Shown here: positions 1-7,621 of the stretch, piece after piece | Layout of the letters: every line of letters starts with the position of its first letter | Position numbering within the stretch: the first letter of the stretch is position 1 | Source of the DNA: an uncultured Lachnospiraceae bacterium | GTDB taxonomy: Bacteria; Bacillota; Clostridia; Lachnospirales; Lachnospiraceae | Direction: 5' to 3' | DNA length: 64,000 nucleotides | Assembly: GCA_947382415.1 (NCBI GenBank) | Contig: CANCYO010000001.1 | Coordinates: forward strand, 124,001 to 188,000 | Made by a program: the position numbers and the translations under genes | Notes under the pieces: generated by a model | Seen by the model: only the letters and a program-made list of their open reading frames with translations | Databases searched by the model: none | What the model was told of the DNA's origin: nothing

Positions 1-234
1 GAGGAATTGGAAAAGAAGATAGAGGAAAACAGGAACGAAAAGACGGATACGGTTGAGATCAGCGAAGACGGCAGGGCAGAATGCGACAAATATTCAGAGT
101 CGGATCAGGCCGGACTACAAAGTGACGCGCCGGAAAAAACAGCGGAAGATATGATCAATAAACCTGTAATCTATACGAAAACCGGAGAAGCCGGCAAAGC
201 GGAGTCCTGCGCCAGTATCTCAGTTTCAGTATAA
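1..234 (+). CDS. 3' end of an unrecognised acidic protein (partial)
   Basis: The frame is open from the first base of the window to a TAA at 232-234. It is therefore probably the C-terminal part of a gene that starts outside the window, although a TTG at 7 could serve as a start. The readable part is about 77 residues, very rich in Glu, Lys and Asp, with no hydrophobic core and no motif I recognise; it looks like a disordered tail. The downstream 450 bases are relics, so this gene may itself be damaged. Coding status is moderately supported, function unknown. Confidence 0.4.
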   Translation, partial: EELEKKIEENRNEKTDTVEISEDGRAECDKYSESDQAGLQSDAPEKTAEDMINKPVIYTKTGEAGKAESCASISVSV

Positions 235-250
235 AAGTTTTGGGCATTAA

Positions 251-406
251 AAATGGGGTATTTCACTGGAAACATATGCAGAAAGTATGAAGGAATGTCT
301 GCTGAAAAGGAGCCCTGTTCCGCAGTGGTATATTGCGATGGAGGGTGGCAGAATCATTGGCGGCTTTGGGATTATTGAAAATAAATACAAAAGAGCCACA
401 GCATAG
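251..406 (+). pseudogene. Relic of a GNAT-family N-acetyltransferase
   Basis: An open stretch of 51 codons lacks a proper start and ends at a TAG (404-406). It reads like the N-terminal third of a GNAT acetyltransferase: a helix containing LETYAESMKECL, then VPQWYIAMEGGRIIGGFG and IIEN, the usual first strands of the fold. The acetyl-CoA binding part (the R/Q-x-x-G-x-G/A loop) is absent, so this cannot be an active enzyme. The family call is from memory of GNAT sequences of the VPQWYL..IIAG.GVIEN type. Confidence 0.5.
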
Positions 407-409
407 CAA

Positions 410-649
410 TTTTGCGGTACTGGCGGAAAAGAGGAAATTGATTATGAGTCACGATTTAACAGAGGCCGTGCAGTTTTTTACGGAACTGGATTACGCATGG
501 TTCGGCGTTACCGTTACATCCAGTAAAGAGAAAGCAAGAATCTGGAACTGCCCTCCATCGGGCTTATCAATGATATGTACTTTGAGAGCAGGAACGATCC
601 CTGCTCCTTTGCAGTGTTTGGAACACAGGAGGATATGGATAGATTCTAA
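410..649 (+). pseudogene. Frameshifted relic of an unknown small protein
   Basis: Coding-like sequence runs in one frame from about 410 (NFAVLAEKRKLIMSHDLTEA, then FFTELDYAWFGVTVTSSKE) and continues in a different frame from about 535 (LELPSIGLINDMYFESR, then CSFAVFGTQEDMDRF and a TAA at 647-649). Joining the two frames gives about 80 residues with a natural-looking end, so a single indel near 530-540 probably broke the gene. I do not recognise the family. A good terminator follows at once, which supports the original gene end. Confidence 0.35.
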
Positions 650-678
650 AAGGGAATCCATAAACAGGATTCCCTTTT
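648..678 (+). terminator. Rho-independent terminator
   Basis: A perfect 12-bp stem (arms 648-659 and 667-678) with a 7-base loop; the 3' arm itself ends in TTTT. It closes the relic upstream. Confidence 0.7.
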
Positions 679-788
679 TCTCAGTACAAATATGAATTGG
701 GTTTGCATTTTACAAAATTGACTGTACCAGAGCGTACCAGCCATGAAATATTGCCGGACACAACCTGTATTCTTGACATTTTTTCTCC

Positions 789-1136
789 TTAAATAATTTC
801 GTAAATGGCGTGTTTTTTCGAGTTGAAATTTCCGGTGAAGCGAATCCTGGAATTGTATTCATTGGTAACTATGTTGTAAAATTTTCGACCAAATTGGCCT
901 GCTGTTCCATTCGGGAGATTCCAATCGTCACCAAATAATTCCGGAACCGTAAACGATTCGCCAGAAGAGTAGTTAGCGAGGGCACGATTGATGGCATCAA
1001 AGGGCGTAAAATTAATCTGGCCTGGGAAAAGTTGGTTTCGAATGAAATCTTGCAAGGACAACTTCGCATTTTTTGCGGCGTTACAGATGAGTTCATAGTT
1101 CGCATCAGACACAGTGAATTTAACAGTTTTTGACAT
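789..1136 (-). CDS. DUF1413 domain-containing protein
   Basis: A 115-residue soluble protein. The N-terminal half (MSKTVKFTVSDANYELICNA) looks like a ribbon-helix-helix-style strand and helix. The C-terminal half (FTVPELFGDDWNLPNGTAG, then RKFYNIV) matches my memory of DUF1413, a domain of unknown biochemical function, found in small stand-alone proteins often on mobile DNA. The start is well set by AAGGAGG (reading minus) eight bases upstream. A near-consensus promoter with duplicated operator-like motifs lies just upstream. A DNA-binding or antitoxin-like role is possible from the N-terminus, but this is inference. An overlapping ORF in another frame (869-1180) was judged to be a shadow. 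Confidence 0.7.
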   Translation of the reverse strand: MSKTVKFTVSDANYELICNAAKNAKLSLQDFIRNQLFPGQINFTPFDAINRALANYSSGESFTVPELFGDDWNLPNGTAGQFGRKFYNIVTNEYNSRIRFTGNFNSKKHAIYEII

Positions 1137-1186
1137 TTGTGATCCTCCTTAGATTTTATCGGTAAAAAGTTGCAAACCACGCGAAA

Positions 1187-1232
1187 GGCGTGTCCACACC
1201 TAAATTGTAAGGCATGGCCACACCTTTGTCAA
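1187..1232 (-). promoter_or_regulatory. Promoter of the DUF1413 gene with duplicated operator-like motif
   Basis: On the minus strand, TTGACA (1227-1232) and TACAAT (1204-1209) are separated by exactly 17 bases. A 16-base motif of the form GGCRTGKCCACACCTW (plus-strand reading) occurs twice, at 1187-1202 and 1211-1226, 24 bases apart. One copy fills the spacer and the other lies just downstream of the -10, the positions expected for a repressor. Confidence 0.65.
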
Positions 1233-1236
1233 TAGA

Positions 1237-1627
1237 AAATGAAAAATTTGTTTAAGGAGGTGGGGAATCCTGGGGGCAAATAGAATACAGGGAATCACAG
1301 TCGAGATTACAGTAACCATTAATCAAGCGGGCCGATCGGAGCATCAGCACGGGTAATGCTGCAGAGCAAATGAGTCATACCATGAAAGACAGGCTGCACA
1401 ATCACAGAATGACCGTTGGGAGAGATTGTGTAAAGGTGGAAACGGTTTCTGTGCTGAAGGGCAATGGTTTCAGGGATGTGGGCCGAAGAAATGCCTGTAC
1501 GAGGCGCTGACGGTCATCAAGCAGGGCTTTTGAGGAGAAAACAGGGAATTTGCCGTAGATGGCAGGAAGGGGCGAGAAAAGGCAAATACGCGGTCTGAGG
1601 ATAAAGAGCAGGTAGGGAAAATTTATA
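1237..1627. other. Gap without a supported gene
   Basis: About 390 bases between the DUF1413 promoter and the toxin locus. An AAGGAGG at 1254-1260 is followed by codons reading ANRIQGITVEI, which resembles the start of phage tape-measure proteins, but the frame dies within about 20 codons. Another open stretch at 1383-1512 has no recognisable product. Probably decayed mobile DNA. Confidence 0.3.
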
Positions 1628-1656
1628 TTGCTGAAGAGTGAAGCCGGTGATATACT
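1628..1656 (+). promoter_or_regulatory. Promoter of the small toxin gene
   Basis: TTGCTG (1628-1633), 17-base spacer, TATACT (1651-1656). The expected start near 1663 gives an 84-base leader. The leader holds a GGAGGG/CCCTCC hairpin (1704-1720) and a G-rich ribosome-binding site (1731-1738) that could pair with the same CCCTCC run. Confidence 0.5.
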
Positions 1657-1746
1657 TTGAGACATGGGAAACCAGAGAGCCGGGCGGCTTACCCTCTTTT
1701 ATCGGAGGGGCTAACCCTCCAGACGAAAGAAAGGGGGGCGTTGCCA

Positions 1747-1842
1747 ATGTATGTTACATACGCTGAGTTAATTCAGTTTGGAATATTCATTTGCGCCCTT
1801 GTGGGATTGTGCTACACGATCTTCAAGGGAAAACGAAAATAG
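1747..1842 (+). CDS. Putative holin-like type I toxin (31 aa)
   Basis: A 31-residue peptide: a short polar start (MYVTYAELIQ), one hydrophobic helix (FGIFICALVGLCYTIF, about residues 11-26) and a basic tail (KGKRK). This is the layout of the putative holin-like toxin family and of TxpA/BsrG-type membrane toxins of Firmicutes. The start at 1747 is chosen because AAAGGGGGG lies nine bases upstream; a longer in-frame reading from 1657 is leader sequence. The gene is followed by convergent terminators and an antisense promoter, as expected for a type I toxin-antitoxin pair. Toxicity is inferred from family and context only. Confidence 0.65.
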   Translation: MYVTYAELIQFGIFICALVGLCYTIFKGKRK

Positions 1843-1937
1843 CCGCCACTACTGCCAATAGTGACGGCTAACCCTGCAAAGGGTATTAGCTAAACTTATT
1901 CAAGGGTAGGCCGCTTCTCTGGCTTTCCCTTTTTTGT
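1832..1937 (-). ncRNA. Candidate antisense antitoxin RNA (RatA-like arrangement)
   Basis: On the minus strand, TTGCAT (1967-1972) and TATATT (1944-1949) are 17 bases apart, predicting an RNA that starts near 1937. It would end at an 11-bp stem (1859-1869 with 1841-1851, one wobble) followed by ATTTTCGTTTTCC. The roughly 105-base RNA is complementary to the last few codons and 3' untranslated region of the toxin mRNA, the geometry of TxpA/RatA in Bacillus subtilis. No homology search was possible; ends are estimates. Confidence 0.55.
1902..1935 (+). terminator. Terminator of the toxin mRNA
   Basis: AAGGG (1902-1906) pairs with CCCTT (1927-1931), with an inner GCC/GGC, followed by a run of T. 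It lies inside the antisense transcription unit, so the two RNAs overlap by their 3' halves. Confidence 0.5.
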
Positions 1938-2031
1938 ATCTCAAATATAGCATATCCGGCGGCAGGATGCAAGAGGTTTTGCTGATTGAGCTGTCTGTAT
2001 TATTTTTTGTAGAAGTGAAAAGTGCTCTGCG

Positions 2032-2074
2032 CAAGGTGTCACACCTTGACGGAAGCAAAGCCTTTGTATATAAT
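2032..2074 (+). promoter_or_regulatory. Promoter of ispE with a palindrome over the -35
   Basis: TTGACG (2046-2051), 17-base spacer, TATAAT (2069-2074). A palindrome CAAGGTGT-C-ACACCTTG (2032-2048) overlaps the first bases of the -35, where a regulator could block or assist RNA polymerase. Confidence 0.55.
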
Positions 2075-2159
2075 TAAATACAATCCATGTATACAAAATA
2101 CATTATGCGGTTTACAGGGTATAGAATGGGTATGACTATATAATGCGAGGGATAATATC

Positions 2160-3026
2160 ATGAATACCTGTACGATAAAGGCATATGCTAAAATAAATCT
2201 GGGACTGGATGTGCTGGGAACGCTGCCAAACGGCTACCATGAAGTAAAGATGATCATGCAGACTGTGGGAATCTGGGATGAGCTGACGCTGGAAAAGACG
2301 GATGGCGGTATTGTGATCGACACGGATTCCAGGGAGCTGCCCACGGATGAGAATAATATTATTTACAAAGCGGCGAGACTGATGCAGGAGGAATTCGGAC
2401 TGTCTGGAGGTATTCGGGTATCCCTGCAGAAAAATATTCCTGTTGCGGCGGGTATGGCGGGAGGCAGTACCGATGCGGCGGCTGTCATGAAGGCTGTGAA
2501 TCTGTTGTATGAGCTGGAGCTCTCGGAGGAGAGGCTGCGGGAGCTGGGTGTGCGTATCGGGGCGGATGTGCCTTATTGTATTATGGGAGGCACTGCACTG
2601 GCGGAAGGAATCGGCGAGAGGCTGACCAGACTTCCGGCTGCTCCCCAATGTGTGCTGGTAGTGGCAAAGCCTGATATTAATATCTCCACAAAAGAGGTTT
2701 ATACCGCGCTGGACGCTCTGGCGGACTACGCGCATCCCGATATCGACGGTATGACGGCTTCCATCAGAGCAGGGGATTTAGAAGGAGTAGCTGCCCGTCT
2801 GGGCAATGTGCTGGAGGCAGTTACGGCAGAGCAATGTCCTCAGGTTACAGGAATCCGTCGAATGATGGACAGTCACGGCGCAATGGGAAGTCTGATGAGT
2901 GGCAGCGGGCCCACGGTGTTTGGCATTTTTGATGACCGTACAAAGGCCGGGACGGTGGCAAAGCTTCTTAAGGAGACAGAGTCACTGTGCGTGAAGCAAT
3001 GTTTTGTGACGGAGTTTGTACAGTGA
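2160..3026 (+). CDS. ispE: 4-diphosphocytidyl-2-C-methyl-D-erythritol kinase
   Basis: Cytoplasmic kinase that phosphorylates the 2-hydroxyl of CDP-methylerythritol in the MEP pathway of isoprenoid synthesis, feeding undecaprenyl phosphate for cell-wall work. It is a GHMP kinase of normal length (288 aa): the N-terminal AYAKINLGLDV contains the conserved Lys, the ATP loop PVAAGMAGGSTDAAA is at 94-108, GADVPYC holds the catalytic-type Asp, and the C-terminal glycine motif is SLMSGSGPTVFGIF. It is first in a run with the GntR regulator (36-base gap), then a small membrane protein and murI. The ATG at 2160 has only a weak Shine-Dalgarno (GAGGGA). Confidence 0.93.
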   Translation: MNTCTIKAYAKINLGLDVLGTLPNGYHEVKMIMQTVGIWDELTLEKTDGGIVIDTDSRELPTDENNIIYKAARLMQEEFGLSGGIRVSLQKNIPVAAGMAGGSTDAAAVMKAVNLLYELELSEERLRELGVRIGADVPYCIMGGTALAEGIGERLTRLPAAPQCVLVVAKPDINISTKEVYTALDALADYAHPDIDGMTASIRAGDLEGVAARLGNVLEAVTAEQCPQVTGIRRMMDSHGAMGSLMSGSGPTVFGIFDDRTKAGTVAKLLKETESLCVKQCFVTEFVQ

Positions 3027-3062
3027 TTGGATGTCCGTCGTAAACGGGCAGGAGGTGTGGGT

Positions 3063-3755
3063 ATGCAGGAGAGATTACAGGTGAAACCGGATGAATTTCT
3101 GCCTTTGAGAGATGTAGTGTTCAACACGCTGCGGCAGGCGATTCTCACTGGCGAGCTGAAGCCCGGAGAGCGTCTCATGGAGATCCATCTGGCGAATATG
3201 CTGGGCGTGAGCCGCACTCCCATCAGGGAGGCCATCCGCAAGCTGGAGCTGGAAGGGCTGGTGACGATGATTCCCCGCAGGGGAGCGGAGGTTGCCCAGA
3301 TCACGGAGAAGAGCATGAGCGATGTGCTGGAGGTACGGCGCGCCATGGATGCGCTCTGTGCCCAGTTGGCCTGTGAGCGGATCACAGAGGAGGATCTGGA
3401 GCGTCTGAAGGAGGCCTGCGGGAAGTTTGAACAGGCCACGGGGACGAAGGATGTGAAAAAGATCGCGCAGGCGGATGTGGAGCTTCACGATATCATTCTG
3501 CAGGCCACCGGCAACAGCCGCCTGATTCAGCTTGTGAACAATCTCTCGGAGCAGATGTACCGTTATCGTTTTGAATATATTAAAGATATCAGCCAGCATG
3601 AGCGGCTGGTGGAAGAGCATAGAATGATTTATGAGAGTCTGGTGAGCAGAGACAGAGAGCGGGCGGCCGAGGCGGCCAGAACGCATATCGACAACCAGAG
3701 AAAAGCCATCATTCACCAGATCCGTCTGGACAGAGAAAAGCATTCCGCTGTATAA
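3063..3755 (+). CDS. GntR-family transcriptional regulator (FadR/FCD type)
   Basis: A 230-residue DNA-binding regulator. Residues about 10-75 form the winged helix (LANMLGVSRTPIREAIRKLE is the recognition region). The rest is an all-helical FCD ligand domain with the usual metal and ligand positions (VRRAMDALCAQLA; ADVELHDIILQATGN; HERLVEEHRMIYESL; a final His in THIDNQRK). Such regulators usually sense small organic acids; the ligand cannot be read from sequence. The start at 3063 is chosen because AGGAGG lies seven to twelve bases before it; the frame is open upstream to a TTG at 3027. It is close behind ispE, but no obvious catabolic target gene is near. Confidence 0.9.
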   Translation: MQERLQVKPDEFLPLRDVVFNTLRQAILTGELKPGERLMEIHLANMLGVSRTPIREAIRKLELEGLVTMIPRRGAEVAQITEKSMSDVLEVRRAMDALCAQLACERITEEDLERLKEACGKFEQATGTKDVKKIAQADVELHDIILQATGNSRLIQLVNNLSEQMYRYRFEYIKDISQHERLVEEHRMIYESLVSRDRERAAEAARTHIDNQRKAIIHQIRLDREKHSAV

Positions 3756-3816
3756 AGTGTCCCGCAAAGGGCAATCATCCTCATATAAGCTTTAAATGAA
3801 AAGAGGAGTGACTGCC

Positions 3817-4173
3817 ATGAAAAAGAATCAGATTCAAAAATTGATCATAAAGAATATTGTACCTGCGCTTCTGGCCGGCTGTGCTGCGCTTGGCTGGTGG
3901 GGGGCTCTTTACCCACAGTTTACTTTGCTTCGGGGCACTTATGAGATCGTGTGCGAGGAGGATGAGCAGTGTGGGGATGAGGATGGGCAGTGTGTGCATG
4001 AGGCTGTAGAGCCTGAAGAGGATGCGTCAGTATCGGAGCCTGACGGCGCACAGCTCTATTGGGATATACTGGAGGCGGACTGCAGCCGCATCCGTTTCAA
4101 AAGCAGGCTGTTTATGGAGTGGAATGCTTTGCATCAGCAAAGGAGAGAGGTTCATGAGTCAGGAAGTCAATAA
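3817..4173 (+). CDS. Small membrane-anchored protein of unknown function
   Basis: A 118-residue protein with a basic start, one hydrophobic segment (IVPALLAGCAALGWWGALY, about residues 13-31) and an acidic extracytoplasmic part that includes two Cys-containing repeats (CEEDEQCGDEDGQC). A lipobox-like LLAGC is present but sits within the helix, so it may be an anchor rather than a lipoprotein signal. The start at 3817 follows GAGGAG by eight bases; an upstream ATG at 3796 has no ribosome site. Its 3' end overlaps murI by 20 bases, so the two are translationally linked. I do not recognise the family. Confidence 0.65.
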   Translation: MKKNQIQKLIIKNIVPALLAGCAALGWWGALYPQFTLLRGTYEIVCEEDEQCGDEDGQCVHEAVEPEEDASVSEPDGAQLYWDILEADCSRIRFKSRLFMEWNALHQQRREVHESGSQ

Positions 4174-4996
4174 TATTATACAGGCGGAGGCGCCGATCGG
4201 AGTATTTGATTCCGGTGTGGGAGGGCTTACGGTCGCCAGAGAGATCATGCGTCAGATACCAAATGAGAGGATCATCTATTTCGGAGACACTGCCCGGGTG
4301 CCCTACGGCAGCAAGTCCAGGGAGACAGTGACCCGTTTTTCCAAGCAGATCGTGCGTTTTCTTCGGACCTTTCAGGTCAAGACCATCGTTGTAGCCTGCA
4401 ACACTGCCAGCGCTTATGCTTTGGATGAACTGGAGGCAGAAACGGATATACCAATGATCGGTGTGGTAAAGCCCGGGGCCAAAACCGCCGCCGGGGTGAC
4501 CAGGAACGGGCGGATAGGCGTTATTGCCACGGAGGCGACCATTGACTCTCAGATCTATACAAAATACATAAAAGAGTTGAATAAGGATGTGACGATCTAT
4601 GGCAAGGCGTGCCCGCTTTTTGTGTCGCTGGTGGAGGAGGGGCTTTGGGAGGATCCCGTTACGGACGAGATCGCGCGCAGATATCTGACAGAATTGATTG
4701 ACATCGATATCGATACTTTGATTCTGGGCTGTACCCACTATCCGCTGATCCGTTCCACTCTGGGCAGGATCATGGGCGATGCGGTGACTCTGGTGAACCC
4801 TGCGTATGAGACAGCGCAGGAATTAAAGGAGATGCTGGAGCAGAGGGGACTTTTGAATCAGACGCCCCCCGCTCTGGGCGCCAATCCCTATCAGTTTTAT
4901 GTCAGCGACAGTGCGGAAAAATTCAAACGCTTTGCCAATTCCATAATCAAGTATGGAATTTTGTCCGCCAGAACCATCAATATAGAGGAATACTGA
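4154..4996 (+). CDS. murI: Glutamate racemase
   Basis: Cofactor-independent racemase that makes D-glutamate for peptidoglycan. The protein (280 aa) has the family landmarks: GVFDSGVGGLTVAREI near the N-terminus, YFGDTARVPYGS, the first catalytic Cys82 in VVACNTASAYAL and the second, Cys193, in LILGCTHYPLI. The start ATG at 4154 follows AGGAGAGAGG and overlaps the preceding gene; the frame is open further upstream, but that part is in another gene's sequence. The DUF1934 gene begins one base after the stop, making a tight operon. The length and both Cys residues indicate a functional enzyme. Confidence 0.95.
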   Translation: MSQEVNNIIQAEAPIGVFDSGVGGLTVAREIMRQIPNERIIYFGDTARVPYGSKSRETVTRFSKQIVRFLRTFQVKTIVVACNTASAYALDELEAETDIPMIGVVKPGAKTAAGVTRNGRIGVIATEATIDSQIYTKYIKELNKDVTIYGKACPLFVSLVEEGLWEDPVTDEIARRYLTELIDIDIDTLILGCTHYPLIRSTLGRIMGDAVTLVNPAYETAQELKEMLEQRGLLNQTPPALGANPYQFYVSDSAEKFKRFANSIIKYGILSARTINIEEY

Positions 4997-4997
4997 G

Positions 4998-5501
4998 ATG
5001 GCGGGCGGGAGAGCATGCCGTCTGAGCATAACGGGCCTGCAGTATCTGCCGGAGTATGCGGAACCGATTGTCACCGTGCAGGAGGTGCGCGGGGAATATT
5101 TCTACAGAAACGGGAGTCATTATCTCTTTTATGAAGAGCAGCCGGAGGGTTGTCAGGACGTGCTGAGGACCAGAGTCAAGCGAAGGGACGGCGCCGTGGA
5201 AATCTGCAGACAGGGCAGCATGGGAAGCAATATGGTGTTCGAGGCCGGGAAGCGGTACCGGACAGAATATCCTACCCCGTTCGGCGTTTTGCTTTTGGAT
5301 ATTGTGACTCAGACTGTGGAGACAGAGTCTCCCGCCCAGACGGCGTCGGAGAATGGGCCGGGGGATGGAGCGGCGGAAAACGGGAGCGTTTGGCCGGATG
5401 TAAAGATCCGTTACCGACTGGAGAATGGGGAGACTGTGGTGGGAGAATATGAGCTCAGCATCCGAACCCTGCCGGATACCGGGGAGAATAAAGATAAATA
5501 A
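4998..5501 (+). CDS. DUF1934 domain-containing beta-barrel protein (YwiB-like)
   Basis: A 167-residue cytoplasmic protein. The pattern of alternating strands (YFYRNGSHYLFYEE; LRTRVKRRDGAVEICRQG; MVFEAGKRYRTEYPTPFG; VKIRYRLENGETVVGEYEL) matches DUF1934, a small calycin-like barrel of unknown ligand found in Firmicutes. A Pro/Gly/Ala-rich insert (about residues 113-135) is unusual and probably a flexible loop. The start ATG is one base beyond the murI stop. Family call fairly sure, function unknown. Confidence 0.75.
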   Translation: MAGGRACRLSITGLQYLPEYAEPIVTVQEVRGEYFYRNGSHYLFYEEQPEGCQDVLRTRVKRRDGAVEICRQGSMGSNMVFEAGKRYRTEYPTPFGVLLLDIVTQTVETESPAQTASENGPGDGAAENGSVWPDVKIRYRLENGETVVGEYELSIRTLPDTGENKDK

Positions 5502-5507
5502 GCGGAA

Positions 5508-5548
5508 TGAAAAAGCCCGTCTGTAGGAATCCTACTTGACGGGCTTTG
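5508..5548. terminator. Bidirectional terminator between convergent genes
   Basis: A stem of AAAGCCCGTC with GACGGGCTTT around an inner GTAGGA/TCCTAC stem. It lies between the DUF1934 gene and the convergent minus-strand gene, whose stop codon (5532-5534) falls inside it. Confidence 0.7.
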
Positions 5549-6008
5549 CGCCTCCCTTCTCCTGAATGGCTGCAGCCATACGCTTGAAGAAGCCTTTCTT
5601 TTTCTCGGGGGCTTTCTGGACTTTGCCGTGAAGTCCTTTCACGTCCAGAATATAAATGCCGCTGACTACGGCTTTTACTTCTTTCTTAACCGGGATAGTA
5701 TCGAAAATCTTTTCATCGCTGATCAGCGAGAGGATCTGGGGACCGACCTTTGCCTTGACGATGGGAAGTTTGGAATTGCGCATGAGCTTGGGCACCTCAT
5801 CCAGAACAATCTGCGGCAGCCCGGCCTCTTTGAGTTTCATCCGCTTCTTGTCAATGATCAGCATGGAGACAGTCTGTTTGTTGGCCTCCATCAGTTCCTG
5901 CTGCTCCGCCTGCTTTTTCTGCGCTTTTTTGCCCAGGAAGTATAGCACCACCAGAGCGATGGCTACCACAGCCAACAGCACCAAAAAGATAATGAGTCCT
6001 GTATTCAT
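5532..6008 (-). CDS. Conserved membrane-anchored protein of unknown function
   Basis: A 158-residue protein with one N-terminal transmembrane helix (LIIFLVLLAVVAIALVVLYF, residues about 5-24), a charged Lys/Gln/Glu linker, then a compact domain (MLIIDKKRMKLKEAGLP; SLISDEKIFDTIPVKKEV; AVVSGIYILDVKGLHGKV) and a basic tail. The orientation is probably N-out/C-in, with the globular part cytoplasmic. I associate this type with Lachnospiraceae but know no function. The ATG at 6008 (minus) is preceded by GGGGAGG. It converges on the murI operon and is divergent from cls. Confidence 0.7.
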   Translation of the reverse strand: MNTGLIIFLVLLAVVAIALVVLYFLGKKAQKKQAEQQELMEANKQTVSMLIIDKKRMKLKEAGLPQIVLDEVPKLMRNSKLPIVKAKVGPQILSLISDEKIFDTIPVKKEVKAVVSGIYILDVKGLHGKVQKAPEKKKGFFKRMAAAIQEKGGAKPVK

Positions 6009-6148
6009 TTTTATTCAACCTCCCCGATTAGCTGTTTTTATACTTAATGATAACTATAACACAGAAAGCGCCCTATCCGCAACAAAACATTTCAAAAATA
6101 TGGCAGACTATGTTATAATGGACAATATTGTCGTGGAAGGATCATGAT

Positions 6149-7621
6149 ATGGATGGTATTTTAGAGATCATAAAACAGGTTTTATTGTTTTTATTCCAAC
6201 ATTTGTTTATCTGGAATATGCTGTTTGCGGTTATCATTGTGTTTTTTGAGCGCCGGAATCCCAAGAGTGTTTGGGCCTGGCTGCTTTTGCTGTTCTTCAT
6301 ACCGATTCTGGGATTTATTCTGTACCTGTTTCTGGGGCAGAACATGCGCAAGCGCAGGAAGTTCCGCCTCAAGGAGGTGGAGGATCATCTGAATGAGGCC
6401 ATCAGGCAGCAGGAGCATCAGCTTAAAATGAAGGAGTTTGGTGCGCAGGACGAGGATATCAAGGGCTTTACGGATCTGATCATGTACAATCTGGAAACCT
6501 CCGGGGCAGTGCTCTCAGACGATAATGATATTGATTTTTTTGTGGACGGGAATGAGAAATTCAATGCGCTGCTGGAGGATTTGAAAACCGCGGAGCATTT
6601 TATACACATTCAGTATTATATCATCCGAAATGATGTCCTGTTTGACCGCATTGTGAAAGTGCTGGCGGAGCGGGCGGCGGCAGGCGTCGAGGTGCGGGTG
6701 CTGTTTGACGCCATGGGGTGTCGTGCAGTGCGCCACAGCTACTGGCGCAGACTCAACGGGATGGGGATTCAGACGGCGGAATTTTTCCCGGCGCTGTTTC
6801 GGCGGTTCCAGCTTCGTATCAATTACCGCAATCACCGTAAGATTGTGGTCATCGACAATAAGGTGGCTTATGTGGGCGGCTTTAATATCGGAAAGGAGTA
6901 TATCGATCTGGATGAAAAATTCGGCCACTGGCGTGATACGCATCTGCGCATCAGGGGAACGGGCGTCAGCAGTCTGCAGCTTCAGTTTATCCTGGACTGG
7001 AACTATGCGGCGGGGCAGAACATTCTGCAGAACGAGCTGTTGTTTGAGGGATTTGAGCCGGGCATAAGAGACGATTGTAAGCTTCAGATGATCAGCAGCG
7101 GACCTGACAATACTTCCGAACAGATTCGGGATAATTTCCTGCGGCTGATCGCCAAGGCGGAGAAGACGATCTATATCCAGACGCCTTATTTCATACCGGA
7201 CGAGTCCATTTTTAACGCGCTGAAGATCGCGGCGGTTTCCGGTATTGAAGTATATCTCATGATTCCCTGTAAGCCGGATCATCCGTTTGTCTATTGGGCC
7301 ACCTATTCCTATGTGGGCGAGCTGGTGATGGCGGGAGCCAGATGCTATACGTATGACAATGGTTTCCTGCACAGCAAGGGCATGATCGTGGACGGAAAGG
7401 TCTTTTGTTACGGGACGGCCAATATGGATATCCGCAGCTTTGCGCTGAACTTTGAGGTGAATGTGGTCGTCTATAATCGTGAGAAGGCTCAGGAGCTTGA
7501 GCGGATTTTCCGGGAGGATCTGAAATACTGTACCCGGATCACAAGGGACAAGTATGCGGGCAGGAATCTGACCCTGCGCTTCAAGGAGCAGGTGTGCCGT
7601 CTTCTCTCCCCGCTTTTATAA
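6149..7621 (+). CDS. cls: Cardiolipin synthase (phospholipase D superfamily)
   Basis: Membrane enzyme joining two phosphatidylglycerols into cardiolipin. 490 residues: two N-terminal transmembrane helices (about 5-25 and 32-55), then two phospholipase D HKD motifs, NHRKIVVIDNKVAYVGGFN and LHSKGMIVDGKVFCYGTANM, each with H-x-K-x4-D. The start ATG at 6149 is preferred over the TTG at 6128 because GGAAGG lies suitably upstream. A TATAAT at 6114-6119 suggests a promoter, with a poor -35. It stands alone between a divergent and a separate downstream gene. Confidence 0.93.
   Translation: MDGILEIIKQVLLFLFQHLFIWNMLFAVIIVFFERRNPKSVWAWLLLLFFIPILGFILYLFLGQNMRKRRKFRLKEVEDHLNEAIRQQEHQLKMKEFGAQDEDIKGFTDLIMYNLETSGAVLSDDNDIDFFVDGNEKFNALLEDLKTAEHFIHIQYYIIRNDVLFDRIVKVLAERAAAGVEVRVLFDAMGCRAVRHSYWRRLNGMGIQTAEFFPALFRRFQLRINYRNHRKIVVIDNKVAYVGGFNIGKEYIDLDEKFGHWRDTHLRIRGTGVSSLQLQFILDWNYAAGQNILQNELLFEGFEPGIRDDCKLQMISSGPDNTSEQIRDNFLRLIAKAEKTIYIQTPYFIPDESIFNALKIAAVSGIEVYLMIPCKPDHPFVYWATYSYVGELVMAGARCYTYDNGFLHSKGMIVDGKVFCYGTANMDIRSFALNFEVNVVVYNREKAQELERIFREDLKYCTRITRDKYAGRNLTLRFKEQVCRLLSPLL

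Noticed and set aside
869..1180. Second minus-strand ORF overlapping DUF1413
   Set aside because: It overlaps a well-supported gene in another frame, has no ribosome-binding site of its own and reads as random Ser/Leu-rich sequence.
1254..1330. Start of a phage tape-measure-like protein (ANRIQGITVEI)
   Set aside because: The match is only about a dozen residues and the frame collapses quickly; no other phage structural gene is near. Mentioned only as possible decayed DNA.
2136..2735. 199-codon minus-strand ORF across ispE
   Set aside because: Shadow of ispE; His/Arg/Gln-rich composition typical of antisense frames.
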